Assembly: GCF_014640175.1 (NCBI RefSeq)
Contig: NZ_BMGL01000012.1
Span: forward strand, 56,023 to 120,022
Direction of reading: 5' to 3'
DNA length: 64,000 nt
From: Psychroflexus salis
GTDB lineage: Bacteria > Bacteroidota > Bacteroidia > Flavobacteriales > Flavobacteriaceae
Shown: positions 37,477 through 45,780 of the stretch, piece by piece
Numbering within the stretch: the first letter of the stretch is position 1
Layout: every line of letters begins with the position of its first letter
Translations under genes and position numbers: made by a program
Notes under the pieces: model-generated
What the model saw: only the letters and a program-made list of their open reading frames with translations
Databases searched by the model: none
What the model was told of the DNA's origin: nothing

Positions 37477-38149
37477 TAGGTGTTGTATTATTGATTATTC
37501 TGCCATCTAGCATTTCTAATTTTCGATCGGCCATATTTGCTAAATCGTTGTTATGAGTAACTATTACAAAGGTTTGTCCAAATTGATCGCGTAAATCGAA
37601 AAAGAGTTTATGCAGTTGTTCAGCAGAAGTTGAGTCCAAATTACCGCTTGGTTCGTCTGCAAAAATTACCGAAGGCTCATTTATTAAAGCTCTAGCTACA
37701 GCAACTCGTTGTTGTTCACCACCACTTAATTCATTTGGTTTATGCTCAGCACGATCGGAAAGACCTAAAAAGGACAATAACTCTTTGGCTCTTTTTTCGA
37801 GTTTAGCTTTTGGTGTTTTTTTTATGAATCCAGGAATACATACATTTTCGAGAGCTGTAAATTCGGGTAATAGTTGGTGAAATTGAAATATAAATCCAAT
37901 ATGTTCATTTCTGAAAGCTGCCATCTGTTTAGTTGAAAGCTTAGTTACATCTACATTATCAATTTTAATTTCAGGAGTTGGTGATTCGTCCGCTTTTTCT
38001 AAAGTTCCTAATATTTGAAGCAAGGTTGTTTTTCCAGCTCCTGATGCACCTACAATTGAAACGATTTCACCTTTTTGAATAGATAAACTTAAGTTGTCTA
38101 AAACTTGAAGATTTTTATAATGCTTGTAAATGTGTTTGGCATAAATCAT
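37466..38149 (-). CDS. LolD-like ABC transporter ATP-binding protein
   Basis: ABC ATPase of 227 residues: Walker [10 protein letters not shown] (34-42), Q-loop [18 protein letters not shown], signature LSGGEQQR, Walker [13 protein letters not shown] and switch His in VTHNND. The family (MacB/LolD/FtsE type) powers lipoprotein release or mechanotransmission with a FtsX-like permease, which is not next to it here. It overlaps the TIGR02757 gene. Calling it LolD itself would need its permease partner. Confidence 0.92.
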   Translation of the reverse strand: MIYAKHIYKHYKNLQVLDNLSLSIQKGEIVSIVGASGAGKTTLLQILGTLEKADESPTPEIKIDNVDVTKLSTKQMAAFRNEHIGFIFQFHQLLPEFTALENVCIPGFIKKTPKAKLEKRAKELLSFLGLSDRAEHKPNELSGGEQQRVAVARALINEPSVIFADEPSGNLDSTSAEQLHKLFFDLRDQFGQTFVIVTHNNDLANMADRKLEMLDGRIINNTTPIEA

Positions 38150-38239
38150 ACAAACTAATTTTTTGCTAAGATAAAAAACACTTGCTTTTAGCAGCTGCTA
38201 ATTATACGTTAAATGAAATTTAATTGTTTAATATATCTC

Positions 38240-38247
38240 TAATTTTG
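38240..38247 (+). promoter_or_regulatory. TAnnTTTG -7 box of msrA-folE
   Basis: TAATTTTG, perfect match, 19 bases before ATG 38266. The nearest TTG (38224-38226) is only 13 bases upstream, shorter than usual. Confidence 0.5.
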
Positions 38248-38265
38248 TTTAACAAATATTAATAT

Positions 38266-38802
38266 ATGGGTTTATCTAAAGCTGTTTTTGCGAATGGTTG
38301 TTTTTGGTGTACTGAAGCTGTTTTTTTACAATTAAAAGGAGTTGAAAAAGTAGAATCTGGATTTACAGGTGGTAAAATTAAAAATCCACCTTATCGTGAA
38401 GTTGTAATGGGCAGAACTGGGCATGCAGAAGCTATTCAGATATATTTTAATGAAGAACAAGTTAGTTACAAAGAGTTGCTGTACGTTTTTTTTACAACTC
38501 ACGACCCTACAACCTTAAATCGACAAGGCTACGATGTTGGTACACAATATAGAAGTGCAATTTTTTATGTTGATGAAAAACAAAAAAAAGATGCTTTACA
38601 AGTTATTGAAGAAATTAAGCAAAAAAAGATATTCAACAACCCTATTGTAACTGAAATAACAAAATTATCAGAATTTTATGTTGCCGAAGAAGAACATCAA
38701 AATTTTTACAATCAAAATAAAGAATTTCGGTATTGTCAATTAATTATCGAACCCAAGTTAGCTACCTTAAAAGCTGAATTTCAACACTTAATAGTTCAAT
38801 AA
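38266..38802 (+). CDS. msrA: Peptide methionine sulfoxide reductase MsrA
   Basis: Repairs methionine-S-sulfoxide in proteins. At 178 residues it has normal length and no signal peptide, so it is cytosolic. The active site reads NGCFWCTEAVF, with catalytic Cys12; the usual GCFWG is GCFWC here, placing another Cys at 15, which may act as resolving Cys. FTGG, GHAEAIQI, THDPTTLNRQGYDVGTQYRS are all conserved; a further Cys lies near the C-terminus in FRYCQLI. It precedes folE by 11 bases. Confidence 0.95.
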   Translation: MGLSKAVFANGCFWCTEAVFLQLKGVEKVESGFTGGKIKNPPYREVVMGRTGHAEAIQIYFNEEQVSYKELLYVFFTTHDPTTLNRQGYDVGTQYRSAIFYVDEKQKKDALQVIEEIKQKKIFNNPIVTEITKLSEFYVAEEEHQNFYNQNKEFRYCQLIIEPKLATLKAEFQHLIVQ

Positions 38803-38813
38803 AATAAAACAAT

Positions 38814-39401
38814 ATGTCTTATAAAATATTCGAAGAATATACACAAACCTACACCCAGGAAATGAAAAATAGCTATTTGTCTATTTTAAATTCTGTAGGT
38901 GAAGATCCAGATCGTGCCGGAATTGTAAAAACACCAGAGCGTGCAGCTAAGGCTATGCAATTTTTAACACAAGGCTATGAAATGGATCCCACAGAAATTT
39001 TGTTATCTGCCATGTTTCCTGAAGATTACGACGACATGGTTATTGTTAAAGACATTGAATTGTATTCTCTTTGTGAACACCATATGTTGCCCTTTTTCGG
39101 AAAAGCACATATTGCTTACATTCCCAATGGCCGGATTGTAGGTTTAAGTAAATTACCCAGAATTGTTGATGTGTTTGCTAGACGTTTACAAGTTCAAGAA
39201 CGCTTAACACACGATATTTTAGAATGCATAAACCAAACCCTGCAACCTAAAGGAGTAGCAGTTGTAATTGAAGCATACCACATGTGTATGATGATGCGTG
39301 GAGTTCAAAAACAAAATTCAGCTACTACCACATCTGGTTTTCGAGGGGAATTTAAAAAAAATGAAACTCGCAATGAATTTTTACGCTTAATTGGCAAGTA
39401 A
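38814..39401 (+). CDS. folE: GTP cyclohydrolase I
   Basis: First enzyme of tetrahydrofolate/pterin synthesis, 195 residues. Zinc ligands correspond to Cys87 and His90 in CEHHMLPF and Cys158 in [42 protein letters not shown] and TTTSGFRG are conserved. It is co-directional with msrA, with 11 bases between, and likely shares its promoter. Confidence 0.97.
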   Translation: MSYKIFEEYTQTYTQEMKNSYLSILNSVGEDPDRAGIVKTPERAAKAMQFLTQGYEMDPTEILLSAMFPEDYDDMVIVKDIELYSLCEHHMLPFFGKAHIAYIPNGRIVGLSKLPRIVDVFARRLQVQERLTHDILECINQTLQPKGVAVVIEAYHMCMMMRGVQKQNSATTTSGFRGEFKKNETRNEFLRLIGK

Positions 39402-39454
39402 TTGCAATATCTTCAATTCAACTTTAAAAAACGACAGTTCATCTTGTTGTGTTC

Positions 39455-39483
39455 TTGGTAGATTAAGTTTAAAATTACATTTG
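39455..39483 (+). promoter_or_regulatory. Promoter of the DUF2141 gene
   Basis: TTG at 39455-39457, 18-base spacer, TACATTTG at 39476-39483, 25 bases before ATG 39509. Complete two-part match. Confidence 0.7.
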
Positions 39484-39508
39484 GTATATAATTTTAAAAA
39501 AACATATC

Positions 39509-39937
39509 ATGAAATCATTTTTTTACATTTTTTTGTTTATTGCTTCAAACTTTACGGCAAACTTTAATTCAACTCAAGTAACAGGTGAATTAAAATTAAA
39601 AATCAAGAACGTAAATGTTGAAAACAAAGGGAAAATTTATTTAGCCCTTTTTACCAAAGAAAATTTTATGACGCAAAACTTTTATCAATCTACAATACAT
39701 GAAGTAGGAGAAGAGTATAGTTTCGAAATTACTTTTAAAGATGTGCCTTTTGGCGTTTATGCAGTTTCAGCCTTTCATGACATCAATGGAAATCAACAAA
39801 TGGATTTCAATGAAAATGGCATGCCAGTCGAAGATTATGCCATGTCTGGCACTCCAAATGAAATGGGACCACCACGATGGGAAGAAGTGAAGTTTACTTA
39901 CCATGAAGATACTACAATGATTAACGTCAATTTCTAG
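39509..39937 (+). CDS. Secreted DUF2141 domain protein
   Basis: Protein of 142 residues with signal peptide MKSFFYIFLFIASNFTANF and a single DUF2141 beta domain: GKIYLALFTKENFMTQ, FKDVPFGVYAVSAFHDINGN, then MDFNENGMPVEDYAMSG. The HDxNGNxxxDxNxxGxPxE stretch looks like a calcium-binding-type acidic loop. It is probably periplasmic or outer-membrane associated. DUF2141 has no established function. It has its own promoter. Confidence 0.88.
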   Translation: MKSFFYIFLFIASNFTANFNSTQVTGELKLKIKNVNVENKGKIYLALFTKENFMTQNFYQSTIHEVGEEYSFEITFKDVPFGVYAVSAFHDINGNQQMDFNENGMPVEDYAMSGTPNEMGPPRWEEVKFTYHEDTTMINVNF

Positions 39938-40001
39938 TTAAAAGTTAAGTTAAATATAACCTACAAAAAGCAATTTGTTATTTTAGTCGAAAATAAATTA
40001 T

Positions 40002-41840
40002 ATGACTAAAAATACAGCCTTAGTTTTGTTTTTTGTAGGTTTTTTGTTTTTTGCAAAAGCACAAGAAAAGTTTGAAGTTTCAGAACTTTACAACAAACAA
40101 GAAGTGCAAATCAAAATGCGTGATGGTATTCTACTACACACCACCATTTATGCACCCAAAGATACTTCCAAAGCATATCCTATTTTGCTTCAACGTACAC
40201 CATACAGTTGTCGGCCTTATGGCGAAGATAAATATCGGAGAAGTATTGGCCCTAGTAAAACTTTAATGGAAGAAGGCTATATAATTGTTTATCAAGATGT
40301 GCGTGGCCGTTGGATGAGCGAAGGCGTTTACGATAATATGCGCGCTTATATTCCTAACAAAAAGAAAAAACAAACTGATGAAGCTTCAGATACATACGAT
40401 ACCATTGATTGGTTGGTAAAAAATGTAAAGAACAATAATGGAAATGTAGGAACTTGGGGTATTTCGTATCCAGGACACTATGCAGCTATATCTGTGTTAT
40501 CTGGTCATCCAGCACTAAAAGCAGCATCACCACAAGCCCCAATCGGCGATTTTTATTTTGATGATTTTCACCATAACGGAGCTTATTTATTGAGTTACTG
40601 GATAGCTACAGCGGTTTTTGGTTATATGAAAGAAGAACCAACTGCTTCAGCATGGTATAGCATTCCAGATATTGGAACTAAAGATCCTTATCAATTTTTT
40701 ATGGATATTGGCCCTTTATCTAATTTAGATGAATTTTATAAAGAAGACAATGTATTTTGGCAACAATTAAAAAATCATCCTGATTACGATGAATTTTGGC
40801 GAAAACGCGGTTTAATTCAATACATGAAAGATGTTAAACCAGCTGTAATGACCGTTGGTGGTTTGTTTGATGCCGAAGACTTATACGGACCATTTGAGAT
40901 TTATAAAAGTTTAGAAAAAAATAGCGATAATTTTAACATGATGGTATTCGGGCCATGGAGTCATGGCGATTGGGCTAGACTACGGAAGCGTCAGGCTGTA
41001 GGAAATATTTATTTTGGAGATGATTTATCTCAATATTACCAAGAAGAAATTGAAGCTAAATTCTTTAATCATTTTTTAAAAAATGAAGGTGAAATGAATT
41101 TACCCGAAGCTTTGGTCTTTAATACAGGAACTAAAAATTGGAATGAATATAGTGAATGGCCACCAAAACAAAGTAAACAAAAAATATTTTATCTCGGAGA
41201 AGGTCAACAATTAAAAGAAACAGCATCGGTAGATACATATCAAGAGTTTATTAGCGATATTACAAAACCAGTACCGTTTACAGAAAATATTAAAGTAACT
41301 TTTACACCTAGAAAGTACATGACGGACGATCAGCGTTTTGCAGCTCGCAGACCAGATGTATTGGTTTACGAAACTGAAGTTTTTGAACAAGACATGAAAC
41401 TTACTGGAGAAATTTTAGCATCCCTTCAAGTTGCTACAACTGGAACTGACGCCGATTTGATTGTAAAAGTTATCGATGTACATCCGCATGATGCTGAAAA
41501 TACAGAAGAAATGCAAGATCATTTACAAATGAGTAATTACCATATGATGGTAAGAAGTGAAGTAATACGTGGTAAATATAGAAACTCTTTTAGTCAACCA
41601 GAAGCTTTTGAACCAAATACAAAAACTGAAGTAAAACTGAGTTTACAAGATATAAACCATACTTTTAAAAAAGGGCACAAACTACAAATACAGGTGCAAA
41701 GTACTTGGTTTCCATACATAGATAGAAACCCACAAACTTATGTAGATAATATCTTTAAAGCAAAACCAGAAGATTTTAAAACACAAACCCATCGGGTATA
41801 TAATGACTCTTTTATTCAATTTATAGAAATTATAAACTAA
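40002..41840 (+). CDS. CocE/NonD family hydrolase (X-Pro peptidase S15-like)
   Basis: Alpha/beta hydrolase of 612 residues with signal peptide ending FFAKAQ. Nucleophile Ser155 in GTWGISYPGHYA, acid Asp290 in GGLFDAEDLYG and His321 in GPWSHGDWAR form the catalytic triad. The C-terminal third is the jelly-roll domain of the family (VLVYETEVFEQDMKLTGEI onward). Members hydrolyse esters, beta-lactams, glutaryl amides or X-Pro peptides; the secreted form suggests peptide or ester scavenging. The substrate cannot be read. A LacI-type palindrome begins two bases after the stop codon. Confidence 0.92.
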   Translation: MTKNTALVLFFVGFLFFAKAQEKFEVSELYNKQEVQIKMRDGILLHTTIYAPKDTSKAYPILLQRTPYSCRPYGEDKYRRSIGPSKTLMEEGYIIVYQDVRGRWMSEGVYDNMRAYIPNKKKKQTDEASDTYDTIDWLVKNVKNNNGNVGTWGISYPGHYAAISVLSGHPALKAASPQAPIGDFYFDDFHHNGAYLLSYWIATAVFGYMKEEPTASAWYSIPDIGTKDPYQFFMDIGPLSNLDEFYKEDNVFWQQLKNHPDYDEFWRKRGLIQYMKDVKPAVMTVGGLFDAEDLYGPFEIYKSLEKNSDNFNMMVFGPWSHGDWARLRKRQAVGNIYFGDDLSQYYQEEIEAKFFNHFLKNEGEMNLPEALVFNTGTKNWNEYSEWPPKQSKQKIFYLGEGQQLKETASVDTYQEFISDITKPVPFTENIKVTFTPRKYMTDDQRFAARRPDVLVYETEVFEQDMKLTGEILASLQVATTGTDADLIVKVIDVHPHDAENTEEMQDHLQMSNYHMMVRSEVIRGKYRNSFSQPEAFEPNTKTEVKLSLQDINHTFKKGHKLQIQVQSTWFPYIDRNPQTYVDNIFKAKPEDFKTQTHRVYNDSFIQFIEIIN

Positions 41841-41841
41841 G

Positions 41842-41855
41842 CGAAAACGTTTTCG
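41842..41855. promoter_or_regulatory. LacI-family operator-like palindrome upstream of SusE/F-like gene
   Basis: CGAAAACGTTTTCG, perfect 14-base palindrome with the central CG typical of LacI/GalR/PurR operators. It lies 80 bases before ATG 41936 and about 24 bases upstream of a TTG (41880-41882) plus TACTTTTA (41904-41911) promoter-like pair. Confidence 0.65.
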
Positions 41856-41906
41856 TATTGATAACTTTTTCTTTAATTCTTGATTTAAGATACATATTAT
41901 CAATAC
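41855..41906. repeat. Ten-base inverted repeat around the -33 region of the SusE/F-like gene
   Basis: GTATTGATAA (41855-41864) and its exact complement TTATCAATAC (41897-41906) with 32 bases between. The left arm abuts the LacI-like palindrome and the right arm runs into the -7-like box. It could be a second operator pair. Confidence 0.55.
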
Positions 41907-41935
41907 TTTTATTGAAAATTTAAATATTTATAACT

Positions 41936-43090
41936 ATGAAAAAATTACTACTTATTATTTTATGCTTCAGTTTTGGCTTTTTACAGGCTCAAGAAATTGG
42001 AATAGTTGGTCCAGCTGCAAATGGTTGGCCAAGTGATGATAATCCGACTGATATTATGCTTACCAATAATGGAGATGGTACATACAGTATAGAAGATTTG
42101 ACCTTAACCACCGGTCCAGCAAAATTTAGAGAAGACCAACAGTGGACTGTAAATTATGGTGGAGACGATTTTCCATCTGGGGCAATTACTGGTGGTGATA
42201 TACCAGTGCAAGCAGGAGTATATGATATTGTTCTCGATTTAAATAACAATACTTATACATTTTCTGATGTAGCTACATTTGAGCAAATAAGTATATCAGG
42301 AACGGCATTGGAGTCGCCTATTGATTTATCTTCAGCAGATGGAGATTTTTACGAAGCTTCTGTTAGTCAATTTAACGATGGGACAATAACTTTTACAAGT
42401 TCTACTGGTGAAGTATACGGAGCGAATAGTGATACACCGGAAGGAAATTTAGTTTTAAATGGAGATCCTATTGCAGTTTCTGCTGGATATTACGAAATTG
42501 AATTCTTTTTAAATAATTTAAATTATTCGTTAAATATTCCTGATGTAGGTTTAGTTGGTCCTGGCGTTTCAGAATGGCCTGGAGACAATCCAACACCAGA
42601 TGTTTTAATGACTTCAGCAGATGGTTCAGTTTATACCTTAAGTGCTCAAGAATTTTTTGAAGATGAAGTTAAATTCAGACAAAACCAAAGCTGGAATGTA
42701 AATTGGGGTGGTGGTGCTTTCCCTTCTGGCGATTTGGTATTAAATTCTCCAAACAATATTTTGGTTACTGAAGCTGGTTTTTACGATGTAACTTTCGATC
42801 GTGAAAATTTAAGTTATATGTTTGTTACTTTGTCTACTGTTGATGTAGAGTTTAATGAGTTGAAAGTGTATCCAAATCCATCGAAAGGAAATTGGAATAT
42901 TTTAACTGGAAGTGCAGATATTAATCAAATTTCAATATTTTCAATTACGGGAAAATTAGTTCAGAAAATGAACATAAGTAATCAAACTGAAATAGAAATC
43001 AATGCATCAAATTTAGATGCAGGGATGTATATGATTCAACTTATTTCTACTTCTGGAAATACCAAGACGCTAAAACTTGTAAAGCAATAA
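41936..43090 (+). CDS. SusE/SusF-like starch-binding domain protein with T9SS tail
   Basis: Secreted protein of 384 residues: signal peptide MKKLLLIILCFSFGFLQAQ, first SusE/F-like domain about 20-112 (EIGIVGPAANGWPSDDN, AKFREDQQWTVNYGG), a related middle domain about 113-203, a third copy about 205-300 (DVGLVGPGVSEWPGDN, VKFRQNQSWNVNWGG), and a type A T9SS sorting tail from VYPNPSKGN. The FR-x-x-Q-x-W-x-V-N-x-GG core in copies one and three is the outer-membrane starch-binding fold. SusE/F are normally lipoproteins next to susCD; here it is a T9SS cargo with no susC, susD or amylase in the window. Confidence 0.85.
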   Translation: MKKLLLIILCFSFGFLQAQEIGIVGPAANGWPSDDNPTDIMLTNNGDGTYSIEDLTLTTGPAKFREDQQWTVNYGGDDFPSGAITGGDIPVQAGVYDIVLDLNNNTYTFSDVATFEQISISGTALESPIDLSSADGDFYEASVSQFNDGTITFTSSTGEVYGANSDTPEGNLVLNGDPIAVSAGYYEIEFFLNNLNYSLNIPDVGLVGPGVSEWPGDNPTPDVLMTSADGSVYTLSAQEFFEDEVKFRQNQSWNVNWGGGAFPSGDLVLNSPNNILVTEAGFYDVTFDRENLSYMFVTLSTVDVEFNELKVYPNPSKGNWNILTGSADINQISIFSITGKLVQKMNISNQTEIEINASNLDAGMYMIQLISTSGNTKTLKLVKQ

Positions 43091-43110
43091 TTTATTTATT
43101 TCTTAGAATT

Positions 43111-43142
43111 AAAAAAACCACTTGCATTGCAAGTGGTTTTTT
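43111..43142. terminator. Bidirectional terminator between SusE/F-like gene and YceI gene
   Basis: Seven A, stem CCACTTGCA, one-base centre, TGCAAGTGG, six T (43118-43136 is the GC-containing stem). Serves both convergent genes. Confidence 0.93.
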
Positions 43143-43163
43143 AATTTTAAATGTTTTACTGAA

Positions 43164-43733
43164 TTAGTAATTTAAATTTACCATTAAAGTGAATTCATCA
43201 TAAATTGTTTTGTCGCCTAAATTATCAAAAAAGCTACCAGAACCATATTTAATATCGTATTTAGTTCTGTCAATTTTTAAAGTAGTATTAGCTTTTCCAT
43301 TAGCCATATCTAAGTCGAAAGCAATCGGATTAGATTTTCCTTTAATAGTCAAAGTCCCAGAAACGCCATAGGTATTTCCTTTTTTAGCAGCTGTATTGAT
43401 AACAAACTTAGCAGTTTTATGATTGCTTACACCAAAAAAGTCGTCTGAGTTTAAGTGACCTTCTAAGTCGCTTTTGCTATCACCTTCTAAGTCGGTTACA
43501 TTTATAGTCGTCATATCAACTATAAATTCTCCACCAACAAGTTCTCCACCTTCCATTAGGAAATATCCACTTTTTAAATCGATAGTTCCATCGTGAGATC
43601 CGGTTAGTTTTTCACCTACCCATTTAATCTGGCTCTCTTTAATGTTTACTTTTTCTTGTGCGTTTGCAGTTGTAAATCCAATTACTGCAACAATTGCTGT
43701 GGCAAATATGCCTTTTAGTACATTCATTTTCAT
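43164..43733 (-). CDS. YceI family periplasmic protein
   Basis: Protein of 189 residues with signal peptide (MKMNVLKGIFATAIVAVIGF, cleavage after TANA) and one YceI lipocalin-like barrel: IKWVGEKLTGSHDGTIDLKS, GGEFIVDMTTINVTD, FDLDMANGKANTTLKIDRTKYDIKYGSGSFF. YceI barrels bind polyisoprenoid or similar lipids in the periplasm. It is the third gene behind a MarR regulator and nitroreductase, 36 bases after the latter, so it may be part of the same stress response. Confidence 0.93.
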   Translation of the reverse strand: MKMNVLKGIFATAIVAVIGFTTANAQEKVNIKESQIKWVGEKLTGSHDGTIDLKSGYFLMEGGELVGGEFIVDMTTINVTDLEGDSKSDLEGHLNSDDFFGVSNHKTAKFVINTAAKKGNTYGVSGTLTIKGKSNPIAFDLDMANGKANTTLKIDRTKYDIKYGSGSFFDNLGDKTIYDEFTLMVNLNY

Positions 43734-43769
43734 AGTGTTTAAAATTAATTATTAGTATTAAGGTTTATA

Positions 43770-44408
43770 TTAAATTCGATTAAATAATTCTTCTTTTGGT
43801 TTTCTTACTTTACTAGTATGTTGTAATCCATCATCTTTATGTCGGAATCCAACGGTAGCAATTACAGCTGATGCTAAGTTTTTTTCTTTTAAGTTTAAAA
43901 TTTCATCAAATTGAGCAGCATTAAAGCCTTCCATCGGGCATACATCTAATTGGTAATGTGCCGCAGCAGAAAGTAAATTTCCTAAGGCCAAATAGGCTTG
44001 TTTTTTTGCCCATTCAATTTTGTTTTCAGCAGATTGACTAATTACTGCATTCATGATCATATTTTTCATACCAGATAAATCTTCTTTCGTCATATTACGT
44101 GTTTCCACAATATTATTGATGTATCTATCTAAATATCCTTCATCTATAACAGTATTAGCTGCAAAAACAAAAACATAAGAAGCATCGAGTATTTGGGGTT
44201 GTTCAAATGCTGCTAGATGTAATTTTTTTCGAGTTTCTTCATCTTTAATAACCATAACTTCGTATGGTTGTAAGCCATATGATGAAGCAGATAGTTGTAT
44301 AGCATCTAATAATTTTTCCAAATCATTATCAGATATAGCTCTAGTCGAATCAAATTTCTTAGTAGCATATCTCCATTTTAATTGATCTATGTAATCTATG
44401 TTTGTCAT
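43770..44408 (-). CDS. NAD(P)H-dependent nitroreductase family oxidoreductase
   Basis: FMN-dependent oxidoreductase of 212 residues (NfsB type): RYATKKFDSTRAISDNDLEK (13-32), SASSYGLQPYEVMVIKDEE (FMN contact region), AYLALGNLLSAAAHYQLDVCPMEGF, and VGFRHKDDG. It is expected to reduce quinones or nitroaromatics in the cytosol. Its start shares one base with the stop of the marR gene, so it is presumably controlled by that regulator. Confidence 0.92.
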   Translation of the reverse strand: MTNIDYIDQLKWRYATKKFDSTRAISDNDLEKLLDAIQLSASSYGLQPYEVMVIKDEETRKKLHLAAFEQPQILDASYVFVFAANTVIDEGYLDRYINNIVETRNMTKEDLSGMKNMIMNAVISQSAENKIEWAKKQAYLALGNLLSAAAHYQLDVCPMEGFNAAQFDEILNLKEKNLASAVIATVGFRHKDDGLQHTSKVRKPKEELFNRI

Positions 44409-44863
44409 TATTCTTGTCTTAATAAGGTTAATAGTTCACTCAATTGTTCTAAACTTTCAATATTTAACGAGGCAGTAATTTTCTTTTCTCTATTTTCTAC
44501 AGCTTGGTTTACGTTTTCTAAAAACGCTAGTCCTTTTTTTGTAATTTGTATTTCAACTTTGCGTTTATTGGTTACACAAATTCGCTTATCAACCAAATCT
44601 TTAGTTACAAGCTTGTCTACTAATCGAGTTGTATTACTGTTCTTAGCAATCATTCTTTCATGTATAGTAGATAGGTTGGTAGTTTTTCCTTCGCGTCCTT
44701 TCAAAATTCGAAGTACATTAAACTGTTGGGTAGAAATATCAAATGGTTTTAATACAGAATTCATTTCATCTGTAATCCAATTCCCTGTGTAGATTACATT
44801 TATTAATGCTCGCTTGTAATCTGGGAGTCTTTTTTTAGTTTGTATCTCTTCTTCAATATTCAT
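44408..44863 (-). CDS. MarR family transcriptional regulator
   Basis: Winged-helix repressor of 151 residues from ATG 44863 (MNIEEEIQTKKRLPDYKRAL). A longer frame to 45013 is rejected because it would run through the promoter and operator-like repeats at 44870-44909. The recognition region is NLSTIHERMIAKNSNTTRLVDKLVTKDLV, followed by the wing RICVTNKRKVEIQITKKG. It overlaps the nitroreductase gene by one base. MarR proteins of this kind usually repress their own operon and release DNA on binding phenolic or quinone-like ligands. Confidence 0.93.
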   Translation of the reverse strand: MNIEEEIQTKKRLPDYKRALINVIYTGNWITDEMNSVLKPFDISTQQFNVLRILKGREGKTTNLSTIHERMIAKNSNTTRLVDKLVTKDLVDKRICVTNKRKVEIQITKKGLAFLENVNQAVENREKKITASLNIESLEQLSELLTLLRQE

Positions 44864-44869
44864 CTTAAC

Positions 44870-44906
44870 AATTGTATGCACAAATGTATGATAATTGTAT
44901 ACACAA
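44870..44906. promoter_or_regulatory. Two MarR operator-like direct repeats
   Basis: AATTGTATGCACAA (44870-44883) and AATTGTATACACAA (44893-44906), 13 of 14 identical, 23 bases apart, each with TTGT/ACAA inverted ends. One overlaps the -7 box and leader, the other fills the promoter spacer, so a bound repressor would block the polymerase. Confidence 0.7.
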
Positions 44907-44909
44907 CAA
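44881..44909 (-). promoter_or_regulatory. Promoter of the marR-nitroreductase-yceI operon
   Basis: On the minus strand TTG (44907-44909), 18-base spacer, TACATTTG (44881-44888). Complete two-part match, giving a leader of only about 12 bases before ATG 44863. Confidence 0.72.
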
Positions 44910-44970
44910 TCACATAGTTTTGTTAATTTTCTTCTTAAGAAAATAATAGGCATAAGATTTAAATATTTAC

Positions 44971-44978
44971 TAATTTTG
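44971..44978 (+). promoter_or_regulatory. TAnnTTTG -7 box of the rhodanese pair
   Basis: TAATTTTG, perfect match, 19 bases before ATG 44997. It lies 65 bases from the outer MarR-like repeat, so the divergent genes may not share control. Confidence 0.5.
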
Positions 44979-44996
44979 CATAAAATTAAATCACAT

Positions 44997-45308
44997 ATGA
45001 AAAATTTGAACAATACAGATTGGAAGCTAGGTTACGAAAATTCAGACGCTGCAGCGATTATTGATGTAAGAACTCCAGATGAATATGCTGAAGGATTTAT
45101 ACCAAATTCTAAATTAATTAATATACAAAATCCTGCTGGCTTTACAGCAGAAGTAAAAAAGCTAGATAAGGATAAATCCTATTACATTTACTGTCGTTCT
45201 GGAAGAAGGAGTGAAATGGCCTGCCAAGTGATGGAAAATATGGGTTTTAAAGACGTAAATAATTTAGCTACTGGCATAATAGAATGGGATGGAGATATTG
45301 AAAAATAA
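44997..45308 (+). CDS. Single-domain cytosolic rhodanese
   Basis: Sulfurtransferase domain of 103 residues from ATG 44997. An upstream TTG at 44895 gives a frame running through the marR promoter region, so it is rejected. IIDVRTPDEYAEGFIPNSK (21-39) and the active-site loop YCRSGRRSEMA with catalytic Cys66 are present. The six-residue loop fits the sulfur-transfer class rather than phosphatase-like Cdc25. It is followed by a second, lipoprotein rhodanese whose frame overlaps its end by 20 bases. Confidence 0.9.
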   Translation: MKNLNNTDWKLGYENSDAAAIIDVRTPDEYAEGFIPNSKLINIQNPAGFTAEVKKLDKDKSYYIYCRSGRRSEMACQVMENMGFKDVNNLATGIIEWDGDIEK

Positions 45309-45711
45309 AATATTAAAACCATTTGTAAATATTTCCATAGCTAGCTTTTTGCTTGTTTCGTGTAATTTTGGAAATTCGCAAATTGAAATAGTTACTTCAG
45401 ATGAAATGGAGTATTTAATTTTAGCAGATTCGGTTCAATTAATAGATGTGCGCTCCTTCGAAGATTTTCAAAATAAACATATAAAAGGAGCTCAAAGTAT
45501 TGTATTTGATTCAGATTTTGAAGAAAATATACAATTACTCGATAAAACAAAACCGGTTGCAGTGTATTGTCGAACGGGAAGACGAAGCAAAGAGTGTAGC
45601 CAAATTTTAAAAGACCAAGGTTTTACAAAGATCTATGAATTAAAAGGTGGACTTGAAAAATGGGAATACCAAGATTTATTGATTGAAAGTAATACTGATG
45701 TAGAAAATTAA
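45289..45711 (+). CDS. Rhodanese-like lipoprotein
   Basis: Protein of 140 residues with lipobox LVSC (Cys25) and a rhodanese domain with catalytic Cys94 in AVYCRTGRRSKECSQ. The ATG at 45289 overlaps the preceding gene by 20 bases; a TTG at 45298 would begin MKNKILKPFVNISIASFLLV, a more ordinary signal peptide, so the start is uncertain. It is exported and anchored in the envelope, giving a cytosol-plus-periplasm pair of sulfurtransferases. A hairpin terminator follows. Confidence 0.85.
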   Translation: MEILKNKILKPFVNISIASFLLVSCNFGNSQIEIVTSDEMEYLILADSVQLIDVRSFEDFQNKHIKGAQSIVFDSDFEENIQLLDKTKPVAVYCRTGRRSKECSQILKDQGFTKIYELKGGLEKWEYQDLLIESNTDVEN

Positions 45712-45726
45712 AATCAATTTAATAAA

Positions 45727-45765
45727 TAAAAAAAGCGAGTAGATTTATAACCTACTCGCTTTTTT
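45727..45765. terminator. Bidirectional terminator after the rhodanese pair
   Basis: A-run, stem AGCGAGTAG (45734-45742), loop, CTACTCGCT (45752-45760), T-run. It also stands just past the end of the convergent 1303-aa gene. Confidence 0.9.
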
Positions 45766-45780
45766 GTTTTGCTTTGTTTT

